This document shows positions 1-7,193 of a DNA stretch of 45,133 nt, piece after piece. The position numbers and the translations under genes are program-made. This DNA comes from an uncultured Hungatella sp. (GTDB taxonomy: Bacteria; Bacillota; Clostridia; Lachnospirales; Lachnospiraceae), in contig CAJUPQ010000024.1 in NCBI GenBank assembly GCA_910588505.1, positions 1 through 45,133 of the forward strand, written 5' to 3'. Every line of letters starts with the position of its first letter. Within the stretch, counting starts at the first letter, position 1. A model generated the notes under the pieces. The model saw only the letters and a program-made list of their open reading frames with translations. It was not told where the DNA came from and did not search any database.

Positions 1-55
<55 letters not shown>

Positions 56-95
56 CTGTCGCTCCACCGCACTCCCGGTGATTCCAGACTCAAGT

Positions 96-124
96 AGTTT
101 ACAACACTTTTTTTCTGTTGTCAA
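96..124 (-). promoter_or_regulatory. SigA-type promoter of tRNA-Phe
   Basis: On the minus strand there is a perfect -35 TTGACA (119-124), a 17-base spacer and a -10 TAAACT (96-101, four of six bases match TATAAT). Transcription would start near 89, about 34 bases before the tRNA 5' end. Confidence 0.6.
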
Positions 125-191
125 TAACTTTTTTCGGTTCCTTCCCTTTTGCCAGCAATCTAAATGCGACAATAGGGTTCTCCTTGATTGC

Positions 192-296
192 ATCCGTGAA
201 CTATTGGGACATAGCAATCTAAATACTACCCTTGGATATATTTATAATCCGCTTACGGAACAAGAGAGCTATGACCGTATATCCAAAGCCTTGTAA
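192..296 (+). pseudogene. tyrosine recombinase (integrase) C-terminal relic
   Basis: The last 34 residues of this open frame read IRELLGHSNLNTTLGYIYNP followed by a short helix and a stop. This is the box-II region of phage and transposon integrases of the tyrosine recombinase family: the G-H-S motif, the two threonines, and the final Tyr that acts as catalytic nucleophile (Y-x-Y-x-P context). Everything upstream, including the core-binding domain and the R-x-x-R part of the active site, is missing, and the residues before Ile are unrelated. The stop lies 78 bases from the 3' end of the neighbouring tRNA-Gly, which is where an integrase gene often sits when an element uses a tRNA 3' end as its attachment site. 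It is best read as the scar of a lost integrative element. Confidence 0.7.
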
Positions 297-321
297 ATAA
301 CCTGTCTACAGGCTGATAGAC

Positions 322-360
322 ACAAAAAATAGCGGAAGTCCCTTAAAACAGGACTTCCGC
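322..360 (-). terminator. intrinsic terminator of tRNA-Gly
   Basis: A perfect 10-bp stem (332-341 with 351-360, GCGGAAGTCC/GGACTTCCGC) with a nine-base loop is followed on the minus strand by ATTTTTTGTG. It lies 15 bases downstream of the tRNA-Gly 3' end. Confidence 0.85.
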
Positions 361-374
361 AATACTACAAAAAA

Positions 375-445
375 GCGCGAGACGGGATTCGAACCCGCGA
401 CCCTCGCCTTGGCAAGGCGATACTCCACCACTGAGCCACTCGCGC
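375..445 (-). tRNA. tRNA-Gly (GCC)
   Basis: A complete 71-base cloverleaf on the minus strand. The acceptor GCGCGAG pairs with CTCGCGC, the anticodon arm is TCGCC-TTGCCAA-GGCGA giving GCC, and the T arm GCGGG-TTCGAAT-CCCGT is canonical. The CCA end is not encoded. An integrase relic points toward its 3' end. Confidence 0.96.
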
Positions 446-486
446 ACAAAAATATGATATTATCGCTGTCTTTGGATGACAGAATC

Positions 487-515
487 ATTTTATCATATCT
501 TTTTTTTAAAATCAA
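487..515 (-). promoter_or_regulatory. SigA-type promoter of tRNA-Gly
   Basis: Minus-strand -35 TTGATT (510-515), a 17-base spacer and -10 TAAAAT (487-492). The predicted start is about 35 bases before the tRNA 5' end. Confidence 0.5.
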
Positions 516-537
516 GGGCTATTTGTATATTTTTATC

Positions 538-1239
538 TTACCGCAGGGTGACTGTCTTAAATTCGTAGTTGTCCCCAATATAGTGCTGCTGTGTGTACTC
601 AAAAGGTGTGCCGTTGTCCAGATACCCGATCTGTTCAATGGCCAGAACCGGGTCTGTGCTTGTAAGCTTTAGGTAAGTCCTGTCATACTGGTCCGGCCTT
701 TTGGCGCGGATGGTGCGGTGAGCGCTCTAAATCCTGAGACGGAGAGTTTTTTCGATATATTCATAGATGGAACCGTAAAGGTGTTCTTTTTTTAATCCCG
801 GAATCAGCAGGATAGGCATGTAACAGAAATCCAGGGTGTGCCAGTTAGGCTCCCCATAGCGGTACCGGATAATGTGATACACGAAATCATCAGCCAGGAT
901 GTTCAGTTTCCCTGCAACTTCCTGGCCGGCGGGGATGATTTCAAAAAGTATGATTTCGGACTTGATCTTTGACTTGTCAATAGCATTGAACAGGCCGTTG
1001 ATCTGGGGGGACAGCCGGCCTTCCTGCTCGGAAAGGCCCTTTACAAAGGTGCCGGCCCCCCGCCTTTTGATGACCAGACCTTCCGCCACAAGCTGGTCTA
1101 TAGCCTTTTTTACTGTAATGCGGCTGACCTTGTATTGATCTCCCAGTTCCGGCTCCGTGGGAAGTTTGGCGTTGACCGGAAATGTTCCGTTCTCTATTTT
1201 TTTTCGTATATCTTTGAAGATTACTTCGTATTTTGTCAT
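538..1239 (-). pseudogene. GntR/UTRA family regulator broken by an in-frame amber codon
   Basis: The frame starts at the ATG at 1239, preceded by AGGAG, and opens MTKYEVIFKDIRKKIENGTF. An N-terminal GntR winged helix (roughly residues 1-70) contains the signature LPTEPELGDQYKVSRITVKK and the wing RRGAGTF. A UTRA effector domain follows. After residue 170 (...TLRLRI) a TAG stop at 727-729 interrupts the gene. Past it, the same frame stays open for 62 more codons and encodes the expected end of a UTRA domain, including AIEQIGYLDNGTPFEYTQQ, to a TAA at 538-540. Without the stop the protein would have the usual length of about 233 residues. Regulators of this type normally bind a sugar phosphate and repress the PTS/beta-glucosidase genes they travel with, which fits the upstream locus. 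The truncated product lacks the last part of the ligand pocket, so function is doubtful. Confidence 0.85.
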
Positions 1240-1296
1240 AGTCTGCTGGCTCCTGATTCCTCTGAAAATAAAGACGCTTCCTGCTATTTTACCGTA

Positions 1297-1329
1297 TATC
1301 CCATCCAAATTCAATACCTGGATGGGATA
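1297..1329. repeat. 11-bp perfect inverted repeat upstream of the GntR gene
   Basis: TATCCCATCCA (1297-1307) and TGGATGGGATA (1319-1329) are separated by 11 bases. The site lies 58-90 bases before the GntR start codon, where an autoregulatory operator or a transcript hairpin could sit. No T-tract follows on either strand, so it is not a standard terminator. Confidence 0.5.
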
Positions 1330-1443
1330 CAATGGATAATGCACAGGAGGAGCCGTAACAGTTCAGACAGGTCTGCGCATTGACCGCGCTGACCGTGCGA
1401 AAGCGTAATGGCAGCAGGCATCCGGCAGACGTTTCGTTTTCCC

Positions 1444-1709
1444 CTACAAAGCCAACACGATGGCATACACCGCAATGGCAGCTATGACCAGGCTCCAGAG
1501 GATCTGTTCCCTGCGGGAAAATTCTGTTTTCGGCCCCACAGCCGGTACAGGGCGTAGGGCACTAGAGGGAAGAAGACCGTGCAGAGATAGGTGATGGTTT
1601 TGTAGGCAGTAAATGGGCGGACCTCATCTTTGTCAAGGGCGTTTATTTGTTCGCGCAGCTGACGGATGCGGGCCTGAGTTTCGGTTTCGTTTTTGGAACG
1701 TTTTGCCAT
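1444..1709 (-). pseudogene. small two-helix membrane protein, frameshifted
   Basis: The gene starts at the ATG at 1709, which overlaps the TAA of the preceding gene by one base (TAATG), so the two were translationally coupled. The product opens with a charged helix (MAKRSKNETETQARIRQLRE) and then a membrane segment (AYKTITYLCTVFFPLVPYAL). In the annotated frame it ends after 75 residues in a non-hydrophobic tail. If one G is added to the GGGG run (CCCC at 1534-1537 on the plus strand), the frame continues as PKTEFSRREQILWSLVIAAI and on to a second hydrophobic helix, stopping at 1444-1446. The longer reading makes much better sense as a protein of about 87 residues. I know no function for it; it belongs to the beta-glucoside operon. 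A sequencing error in the G run is the main alternative to a true mutation. Confidence 0.7.
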
Positions 1710-3169
1710 TATTTATAATCCTCGTCAGGGTCATAGGAAAAGCAGCGGTTGGCGATGGTCTGCTGGAAAAAGTAAGCGGATTTTTTCAGACGCCGGTTCC
1801 GGTCATGTTCCAGGTCTATTTCCACCAGGCCGTATCGGTTTTTAAATGCGTTCATAGGCGACACGTTGTCCGTAAAGGCCCAGTTCATGTAGCCTTTCAG
1901 ATTGCAGCCCTCCTCAACGCCTCTGACAGCCCAGTACAGATGCTGCTTGAAAAAGTCAATGCGGTAATCGTCCTGTATCATGCCTGTTTCGTCCCGGTAT
2001 TTGCCCTCATTTTGGACGCCCATGCCGTTTTCTGCCACAAACCACTCCTTATTGCCGTACTCGTTCTTCATGCGGAGGGCGAAATCATAGATGATCCTTG
2101 GGTAGATTTCCCAGCCGCGGAAGGGGTTCATCTTTTTCCCGGGCAGATCGAATTCTTCATAATAATAACAGGGGTGGAAGGGGGCTCCCTGGCGGATTGC
2201 GGTCATTCTGCCTTTTACCCGGTTGGGATGGTAAAGGTTGATGCCAACCCAGTCCACAGGATTGGCCTCCATCAGTTCCAGGTCAGAGGAGGTGTATTCC
2301 ATGAGGAGCCCATGGGTTTTTAAAAGGTCAAAAAGCTGATCCTCATACCTGCCTTTTATGGCAGGATCCAGGAAGATGCGGTTGTAAAACAGGTCGAACT
2401 TGTCCGCGGCGTTGACATCATCAGGGGAGTCGGTTCTTGGGTAAACGGTCTCCACATTGATGATGTTCAGCTTGGAGATCTCCGTAATGCCCTGTCCTAC
2501 CAGGTCTGTGTTGGCCAGGATAGCCGCGTTCAGAAGCGGGTCGCGGACAGGCTTGATGATCTGATTGCCGTGGATTCCGATGGACCAGAATACCTGAGCG
2601 ACCAGCATAAGGATAAGGAGTCCGGGAAGTCCCTGCATTACCTTCTCAAGAGGTGTCTGGAGGAATGTGTAGATGATAGTGTACAGGCTCATGCCAAATG
2701 CCTTTGTGGTGATAAAGTTAAACAGGGCGCAGATAAGGACTGTTGCCATGGATGGGAACAGCACATTAAAGGAATTGGCCACATTGCTGGGAACCGAGTC
2801 AGGCATGGTGATCTTTAAGGCCCCGCTGTTTACCAGTTTTGTGTAGATCTCCACAGATATCAGGGTGATGACAATGCCCAGAAACAGTCCGCGGGAGGCG
2901 GTGTAGTCTTTGCCGATAACGCCGGACACGTCAATGACCACATCATTGTGGGTCACCTGGACCACGCTGGGCAGACAGCTTACAAAAGAACACAGGGCAA
3001 TGATGCCGGGCATAAAACCTTCCTGCTTGTTCAGCCTGCCAAGTTCCAGGCCGATGAGGACTACAGCGGCTACGGTGAAAAAGTTTAATGTGGCGTAGTT
3101 GGCTGCGTTGAACCAGTCGGGTATCAGTCCTCCTGTTTCCCTGGTCTCATCACACAGGCAAAAATTCAC
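1709..3169 (-). pseudogene. in-frame chimera of PTS EIIC and GH1 6-phospho-beta-glucosidase, 5' truncated
   Basis: The 486-codon frame holds two unrelated halves. Residues about 18-228 are the middle and end of a lactose/cellobiose-type PTS EIIC permease, with hydrophobic helices and the IHGNQIIKPVRDPLLNAAIL segment. From about residue 233 the sequence becomes the C-terminal half of a glycoside hydrolase family 1 6-phospho-beta-glucosidase: VETVYPRTDSPDDV, then the nucleophile motif FVAENGMG (Glu380), then NWAFTDNVSP. The GH1 N-terminal half with the acid/base NEP motif is absent, as are the EIIC N-terminus and C-terminal end. A deletion near 2470-2490 therefore fused two neighbouring genes and kept the frame. 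The first 17 residues and the ATG come from a palindromic repeat, not from a permease. Neither half can be active. Downstream lie the coupled small membrane gene and the GntR gene of the same locus. Confidence 0.85.
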
Positions 3170-3245
3170 CCGCCCGGCACACAGCCTGCCTTCCCTCCCT
3201 GGCCCCTCGACACCCCTCGCCCCCTTTGCTCACTAAACTATATAA
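3111..3245. repeat. half copy (C) of the palindromic repeat family
   Basis: This segment matches the right half of the complete copies at 23.4 and 33.1 kb. Shared blocks include CAGTCGGGTATCAG, CTCCTGTTT, CCTGGTCTCATC, AAATTCACCC, GGCACACAGCCT and TTTGCTCACT. The left half of the palindrome is missing, and the EIIC coding sequence begins directly at its inner edge (about 3111-3115). It supplies the apparent start codon of the chimeric gene. Confidence 0.75.
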
Positions 3246-3275
3246 TGAACGACAGCAGATTTGAACGCCTAACCC

Positions 3276-4052
3276 TTAATGCCGCCTGTTTTTTTCACTG
3301 TACACCTCACAGAACCGGGCGGCAAAGGAGGGCGGCTCTTGCCCTGCGTACAGGTGGGAGATATCGCCTACCCGCAGGGCGCGGAAGGAGGCAATGCCCT
3401 GCTGGCGCTCTTCGGATACAATTTCTGTCACCGAGGTGGGAGCCAGGGCCATGCCGTGCCAGAGGACAAAGGGGGACACGTTCCACAGGTGGGATAAGAG
3501 GGCGCATATAATGCCAAAATGGCAGAAGCAGGCTATGGTTTCGGTGTTTTCCCGTATAACTCGGTAGCAGCGGTTTTGTCTCGCGTATCCATATGTTTCT
3601 AGAAGGGCGTCAAATTCCCGGCATACCCGGTCATAGACCTGGACGGCATCGCCGCATTTGGCTATGAGGGACTGTTTCCACATCTCCGGGTCCACGTATT
3701 CGGGATGTTCGGTCCAGTAGGAGGGAACCATATCCCAGATCACATTGCGGGCTTCATAGCGGCTGTCCTGTCTGGGGACGTCAGGGTAGGCCAGGGCCAG
3801 CTCTTCGGACAGGTTCAGGTCCACGACCGCGGGAAATTCTGTAAGCCAGCTAAGGGTTTTTGCCTCTTTTTGCAGGGCTTTCAGGGAGTAGAGGGCCGTA
3901 TCTTTTGCCCTCCCCAGAGGGGAGACATAGCAGTGGTCGATCTGCATATGAGGGGCGGCCTGGGCTAAAAGGACGGCTTCCCTGCGGCCTTTTTCAGTCA
4001 GAGTGTCATGGTCATAGTCAGGGTCTCCGTGGCGGATAAGAAGGATTCGCAT
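3276..4052 (-). CDS. histidine phosphatase family protein
   Basis: The product has 258 residues and begins MRILLIRHGDPDYD. The RHG tripeptide near residue 8 holds the histidine that carries the phosphate in the phosphoglycerate mutase-like (histidine phosphatase) superfamily, and CHFGIICALLSHLW near residue 180 supplies the second catalytic His. The spacing and the long insert between them resemble uncharacterised family members rather than glycolytic mutase, so the substrate is unknown. The ATG at 4052 is chosen because GGAG lies nine bases before it; an upstream in-frame extension has no ribosome site. The gene is divergent from the ATP synthase operon and has no obvious partner. Confidence 0.85.
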   Translation of the reverse strand: MRILLIRHGDPDYDHDTLTEKGRREAVLLAQAAPHMQIDHCYVSPLGRAKDTALYSLKALQKEAKTLSWLTEFPAVVDLNLSEELALAYPDVPRQDSRYEARNVIWDMVPSYWTEHPEYVDPEMWKQSLIAKCGDAVQVYDRVCREFDALLETYGYARQNRCYRVIRENTETIACFCHFGIICALLSHLWNVSPFVLWHGMALAPTSVTEIVSEERQQGIASFRALRVGDISHLYAGQEPPSFAARFCEVYSEKNRRH

Positions 4053-4158
4053 AATGATTATCTCCATATCTTCATATAATATAGTCGTTATAGTCGCTGC
4101 AATCTTATCAGAAGGAGGGAGGGGTGTCAATAAATTCTGACGAAAAGCTTACAAAACA

Positions 4159-4187
4159 TGGACAAATGGAGAAAGATTGGTTATAAT
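4159..4187 (+). promoter_or_regulatory. SigA-type promoter of the ATP synthase operon
   Basis: TGGACA (4159-4164, five of six), a 17-base spacer and a perfect TATAAT (4182-4187). The start codon of the first gene is about 33 bases downstream of the predicted transcript start. Confidence 0.75.
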
Positions 4188-4226
4188 GGAAAACACATAT
4201 GTAAAGACGGGAGATGAGATCGGGGG

Positions 4227-4589
4227 ATGGGATACAAGAAAAGCGTGTTCCAAAGTCTGGCCATGGTGACCCAGTTAGGGCTGTGCGTGGTGACGCCTGT
4301 TTTATTTTGCGTCTTTGCGGGTAATTACATCGATTCCAGGTATGGAACGAAAACTCTGGTATTTCTTCTGATTCTGGGTACACTGGGAGGAGGGCGCGGC
4401 GCCTATGTTATGGCAAAGCGGCTGATTGACCGGCAGGCCAGGGAGGAGGAAGAGGAGAGGCTGCGGCTTTTGGAGTCAGTCCTTTGCAGTGAGGACCAAT
4501 CCATGACAAAGCCCAAGACGCCAAGCAGGATTCGCTCCGGCAGGGAGGAGACAGATGCCAGAAAGGGCGGGGAGGAATTTCATGAGTAG
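4227..4589 (+). CDS. AtpZ/AtpI-like small membrane protein, first gene of the ATP synthase operon
   Basis: A 120-residue protein with two hydrophobic helices (roughly residues 10-31 and 41-63) separated by YIDSRYGTKT, followed by a long charged tail. This layout is that of the AtpZ/AtpI family placed first in many atp operons, where it is thought to help assemble the c-ring or to take part in ion supply. It opens the operon 40 bases after the -10 box. The start ATG at 4227 follows a G-rich site (ATCGGGGG) that overlaps it closely. It overlaps the next gene by eight bases, so translation is probably coupled. The basic C-terminal 50 residues look low-complexity and are poorly conserved by eye. 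Confidence 0.75.
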   Translation: MGYKKSVFQSLAMVTQLGLCVVTPVLFCVFAGNYIDSRYGTKTLVFLLILGTLGGGRGAYVMAKRLIDRQAREEEEERLRLLESVLCSEDQSMTKPKTPSRIRSGREETDARKGGEEFHE

Positions 4590-5076
4590 TCACATAAGAC
4601 ACCTTGTTCTGGAGATGTCAGTCGGGATGTTTGCCTATGTGTTCATTCTGGGAGGGTTGGCGGTTATCTTTCAAGACAGCCTGGCAGGCGCAGGATTTTT
4701 ATTGGGTCCGGTGCTGGTGGGGCTTTTTCTTGGTTTCGCGGCGGACGTGGCTATGCTTGTCCATATGGCAGTTGTCACGGAGAGGGTCGCGGAAAGCCGG
4801 GACGAGGGATATGCCAACAGGACGACAGTGGTGCAGTCCGCCATACGAAGGGTGGTCTTTATCATTGTGTTAGTCATCCTGGGAAGCCGGCCGCGGATTG
4901 ATGCGGTGGCTATGATCATCGGGGCCTTGGGCCTCAAGGCGGGGGCGCTGCTTCAGCCGGCGGTACACAGGACTTTCTTTGGGGGAACTGAACAAACCTC
5001 CGGGGAAAGTACCATTGAGGAAAGGAGGACGGTGTATGGGAATGATGAAAATTCCGATGGTAGTTCACGAGCCTGA
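4582..5076 (+). CDS. atpI: ATP synthase subunit I
   Basis: A 164-residue membrane protein beginning MSSHIRHLVLEMSVGMFAYV. Four hydrophobic segments are visible (about residues 10-29, 36-58, 86-105 and 108-125), with two close pairs as expected for AtpI, the non-structural subunit that assists c-ring assembly. The ATG at 4582 is preferred to one nine codons upstream because GGAGGAA precedes it. The C-terminus is hydrophilic and runs 41 bases into the start of atpB, an unusually long overlap. It is the second of two AtpI-type genes in tandem. Confidence 0.75.
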   Translation: MSSHIRHLVLEMSVGMFAYVFILGGLAVIFQDSLAGAGFLLGPVLVGLFLGFAADVAMLVHMAVVTERVAESRDEGYANRTTVVQSAIRRVVFIIVLVILGSRPRIDAVAMIIGALGLKAGALLQPAVHRTFFGGTEQTSGESTIEERRTVYGNDENSDGSSRA

Positions 5077-5755
5077 CTTCATGATTCATGGCGTATTAAA
5101 ATATGAGGCGTTTGGTCAGGAGTTGTGGATCACAGACACCACAGTGGGGGCATGGATCATCACGGCTGTGCTGCTTCTCATTGGCCTGATCGCCAACAGG
5201 AAGATTAAGGCAGCCACGGACAGCAGTATCCCCGGAGCGTTTCAGAATGCTCTGGAGATGGGCATGGAAGCTTTGGAGAACATGGCCCAGGGGATTCTGG
5301 CAGGTAACGCCAGAAAGTTTGTCAACTATATCGGAACCATTTTTTTGTTCATTCTGTTTTGCAACCTGAGCGGCCTGTTTGGCCTTAGGGCTCCGACAGC
5401 AGATTTTGGCGTTACCTTTTTATTGGGTATGTTCACATTCTTTATCGTAAACTATCAGGGTCTGAAAAACCGGGGAGTCGGGCATTTTACCAGTCTGTTC
5501 CAGCCGATTCCGGTACTGTTTCCGATTAACCTGATCGGTGAAGTGGCTAATCCCATATCAATTTCCCTGCGTTTGTTCGCGAATCTGCTTTCAGGCGTTA
5601 TCATCATGGGACTTTGGTACGGAATGATGCCGTGGTTTGCCAAGATTGGTATTCCGGCAGCGCTGCATGTGTACTGCGATCTATTCTCCGGATGTATACA
5701 GACCTATGTGTTCTGTATGCTGACCATGGTTTACATTAATGATAAGATGGAATAG
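5036..5755 (+). CDS. atpB: F0F1 ATP synthase subunit a
   Basis: The 239-residue product is the stator part of the membrane ion channel. The essential arginine is in ISISLRLFANLLSG (Arg near residue 178), which faces the c-ring carboxylate. Several hydrophobic helices precede and follow it, and the PIPVLFPINLIGEVANPISI segment is typical of subunit a. The ATG at 5036 has AAAGGAGG seven bases upstream; a start 19 codons earlier gives only a polar extension. The gene overlaps atpI by 41 bases and is followed by a 76-base gap before atpE. Confidence 0.95.
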   Translation: MGMMKIPMVVHEPDFMIHGVLKYEAFGQELWITDTTVGAWIITAVLLLIGLIANRKIKAATDSSIPGAFQNALEMGMEALENMAQGILAGNARKFVNYIGTIFLFILFCNLSGLFGLRAPTADFGVTFLLGMFTFFIVNYQGLKNRGVGHFTSLFQPIPVLFPINLIGEVANPISISLRLFANLLSGVIIMGLWYGMMPWFAKIGIPAALHVYCDLFSGCIQTYVFCMLTMVYINDKME

Positions 5756-5800
5756 ACATATCAGTTGTGAGTTGCCGCCTCAAAAGGGCGGAAAGTATAA

Positions 5801-5823
5801 AAATAAGATTCTTATTTAGGAGG
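5801..5823 (+). promoter_or_regulatory. palindrome and strong ribosome site in front of atpE
   Basis: AAATAAGA-T-TCTTATTT (5801-5817) is an 8-bp palindrome that abuts AGGAGG (5818-5823), nine bases before the atpE ATG. A second small hairpin (CCGCC/GGCGG) lies just before it. AT-rich leaders that raise atpE translation are known in other bacteria because the c subunit is needed in many copies; this could serve the same end. Confidence 0.45.
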
Positions 5824-5831
5824 AAAAAACT

Positions 5832-6086
5832 ATGAATATTTCTGGACAGGACTTTATCTATGGATGTTCCGCTATCGGCGCGGGCTTGGCTATGATCGCG
5901 GGTATCGGACCTGGTGTAGGCCAGGGTATCGCGGCAGGCCAGGGCGCGGCTGCTGTAGGACGCAATCCGGGAGCAAAATCTGACATTACTTCCACCATGC
6001 TTTTGGGCCAGGCGGTTGCGGAGACCACAGGTCTGTACGGTCTTGTTGTTGCTATCATTCTGATGTTCGTTAAGCCTTTCGGTTGA
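5832..6086 (+). CDS. atpE: F0F1 ATP synthase subunit c, sodium-type
   Basis: The 84-residue hairpin has two membrane helices joined by the polar loop GRNPGAKSDI. The ion-binding carboxylate is Glu64 in GQAVAETTGLYGL. Around it are Gln31 (in GIGPGVGQG), Val62, Thr65, Thr66 and Tyr69. These match, one position earlier, the sodium-site residues Gln32, Val63, Glu65, Ser66, Thr67 and Tyr70 of the Ilyobacter tartaricus c-ring, with Thr in place of Ser66. Sodium coupling is therefore a strong inference, though some rings with this pattern also bind protons. The gene has a very good ribosome site and sits between atpB and atpF. Confidence 0.96.
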   Translation: MNISGQDFIYGCSAIGAGLAMIAGIGPGVGQGIAAGQGAAAVGRNPGAKSDITSTMLLGQAVAETTGLYGLVVAIILMFVKPFG

Positions 6087-6118
6087 TTCGGGAGAGGAGC
6101 AGAAAGGAGGCTTAAGAG

Positions 6119-6640
6119 TTGGGATTAGATCGTTTGATAGGATTTGACGCGCAGCTGCTTTCCGAAGCATTCTGGACAGCGCTCAATATCTTTATTCTGT
6201 TTGCCGGGCTGTCCTACCTTCTGTTTAATCCGGTGCGCGAGGTGCTGGAGAAGAGAAGGCAGAAGATTGCCGGGGAGCTGGCGGAGGCGGCGGATGATAA
6301 GAAGAGCGCCGCGGCCTTGAAAGCCGAGTATGAAGCAAAGCTTAAGGATGTCTCCAGAGAAGCGGACGCCATCCTGGAGGAGGCCAGAAGAAAGGCCAAG
6401 GCCAGGGAGGCGGAGATCGTGGAGGAAGCCAGGGCTGAGGCTGCCAGGATCATCGAGCGGGCAGGCCGCGAGGTGGAGCTGGAGAAGAAGAAAGCCCTTG
6501 ATGATATGAAGCAGGAGATCATTTCCCTTGCCTCCCTTATGGCAGGCAAGGTGGTGGCGGCTTCTATTGACACCACGATCCAGGACACGCTGATTGACGA
6601 GACGCTGAAGGAGATGGGTGAGAGCACATGGCAAAGCTAG
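6119..6640 (+). CDS. atpF: F0F1 ATP synthase subunit b
   Basis: The product is 173 residues long, with one N-terminal membrane helix (about residues 15-36, TALNIFILFAGLSYLLF) followed by a long charged coiled coil rich in Ala, Glu, Lys and Arg. This is the peripheral stalk that connects subunit a to F1. The start is TTG at 6119, supported by AAAGGAGG eight bases upstream and by the lack of any ATG before the membrane helix. The 3' end overlaps atpH by 13 bases. Confidence 0.93.
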   Translation: MGLDRLIGFDAQLLSEAFWTALNIFILFAGLSYLLFNPVREVLEKRRQKIAGELAEAADDKKSAAALKAEYEAKLKDVSREADAILEEARRKAKAREAEIVEEARAEAARIIERAGREVELEKKKALDDMKQEIISLASLMAGKVVAASIDTTIQDTLIDETLKEMGESTWQS

Positions 6641-7176
6641 TATCAAAGGTATACGGCGATGCGCTGATGCAGGCAGCCAGGGAGAAAGGGAAGCTGGATG
6701 AGGTCTATGAGGAATCTCTGGAGCTTTACGGGATCTTTCAGGAGCAGCAGGATCTGATCCACCTTCTGGACCACCCTCAGGTGGTGAAGGAGGAGAAGAT
6801 CCAGATCATCTGCAATGTCTTTCAGGGCAAGGTTTCCGATGAGATGATGGGCTTTCTGACGGCCATTGTTGACAAGGGGCGGCAGAATGAGATCCTTTCC
6901 ATCCTGGGGTATTTTATCGCCCAGGTGAAGGAAGAGAAGGGAATCGGAACCGCCCTGGTGACTTCCGCGGTGGAGATGACAGACGCCCAGAAGGAGCAGG
7001 TGAAGAGTAAACTCCTGGCTACAACCCGGTATGTGGAGTTTGACATGGATTATTCCGTGGACCCCTCTCTGATCGGAGGCATGGTTATCCGCATTGGCGA
7101 CAGAGTCGTTGACAGCAGCATTAAGACCCGGCTGTATGAATTGAAGAAGCAGCTTCTTAATGTGCAGCTGGCATAG
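6628..7176 (+). CDS. atpH: F0F1 ATP synthase subunit delta
   Basis: The 182-residue protein opens MAKLVSKVYGDALMQAAREK, typical of the helical N-terminal domain of delta, and ends with the family pattern DPSLIGGMVIRIGDRVVDSS followed by a short helix. Delta (OSCP) holds the peripheral stalk to the top of the alpha3beta3 head. It overlaps atpF and is separated from atpA by a structured gap. Confidence 0.93.
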   Translation: MAKLVSKVYGDALMQAAREKGKLDEVYEESLELYGIFQEQQDLIHLLDHPQVVKEEKIQIICNVFQGKVSDEMMGFLTAIVDKGRQNEILSILGYFIAQVKEEKGIGTALVTSAVEMTDAQKEQVKSKLLATTRYVEFDMDYSVDPSLIGGMVIRIGDRVVDSSIKTRLYELKKQLLNVQLA

Positions 7177-7193
7177 CGCTGCCAGCTGGCTTA

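Noticed and set aside
727..729. Pyrrolysine or other recoding of the amber codon in the GntR gene
   Set aside because: GntR regulators are not known to need recoding, and the rest of the locus is clearly decaying.
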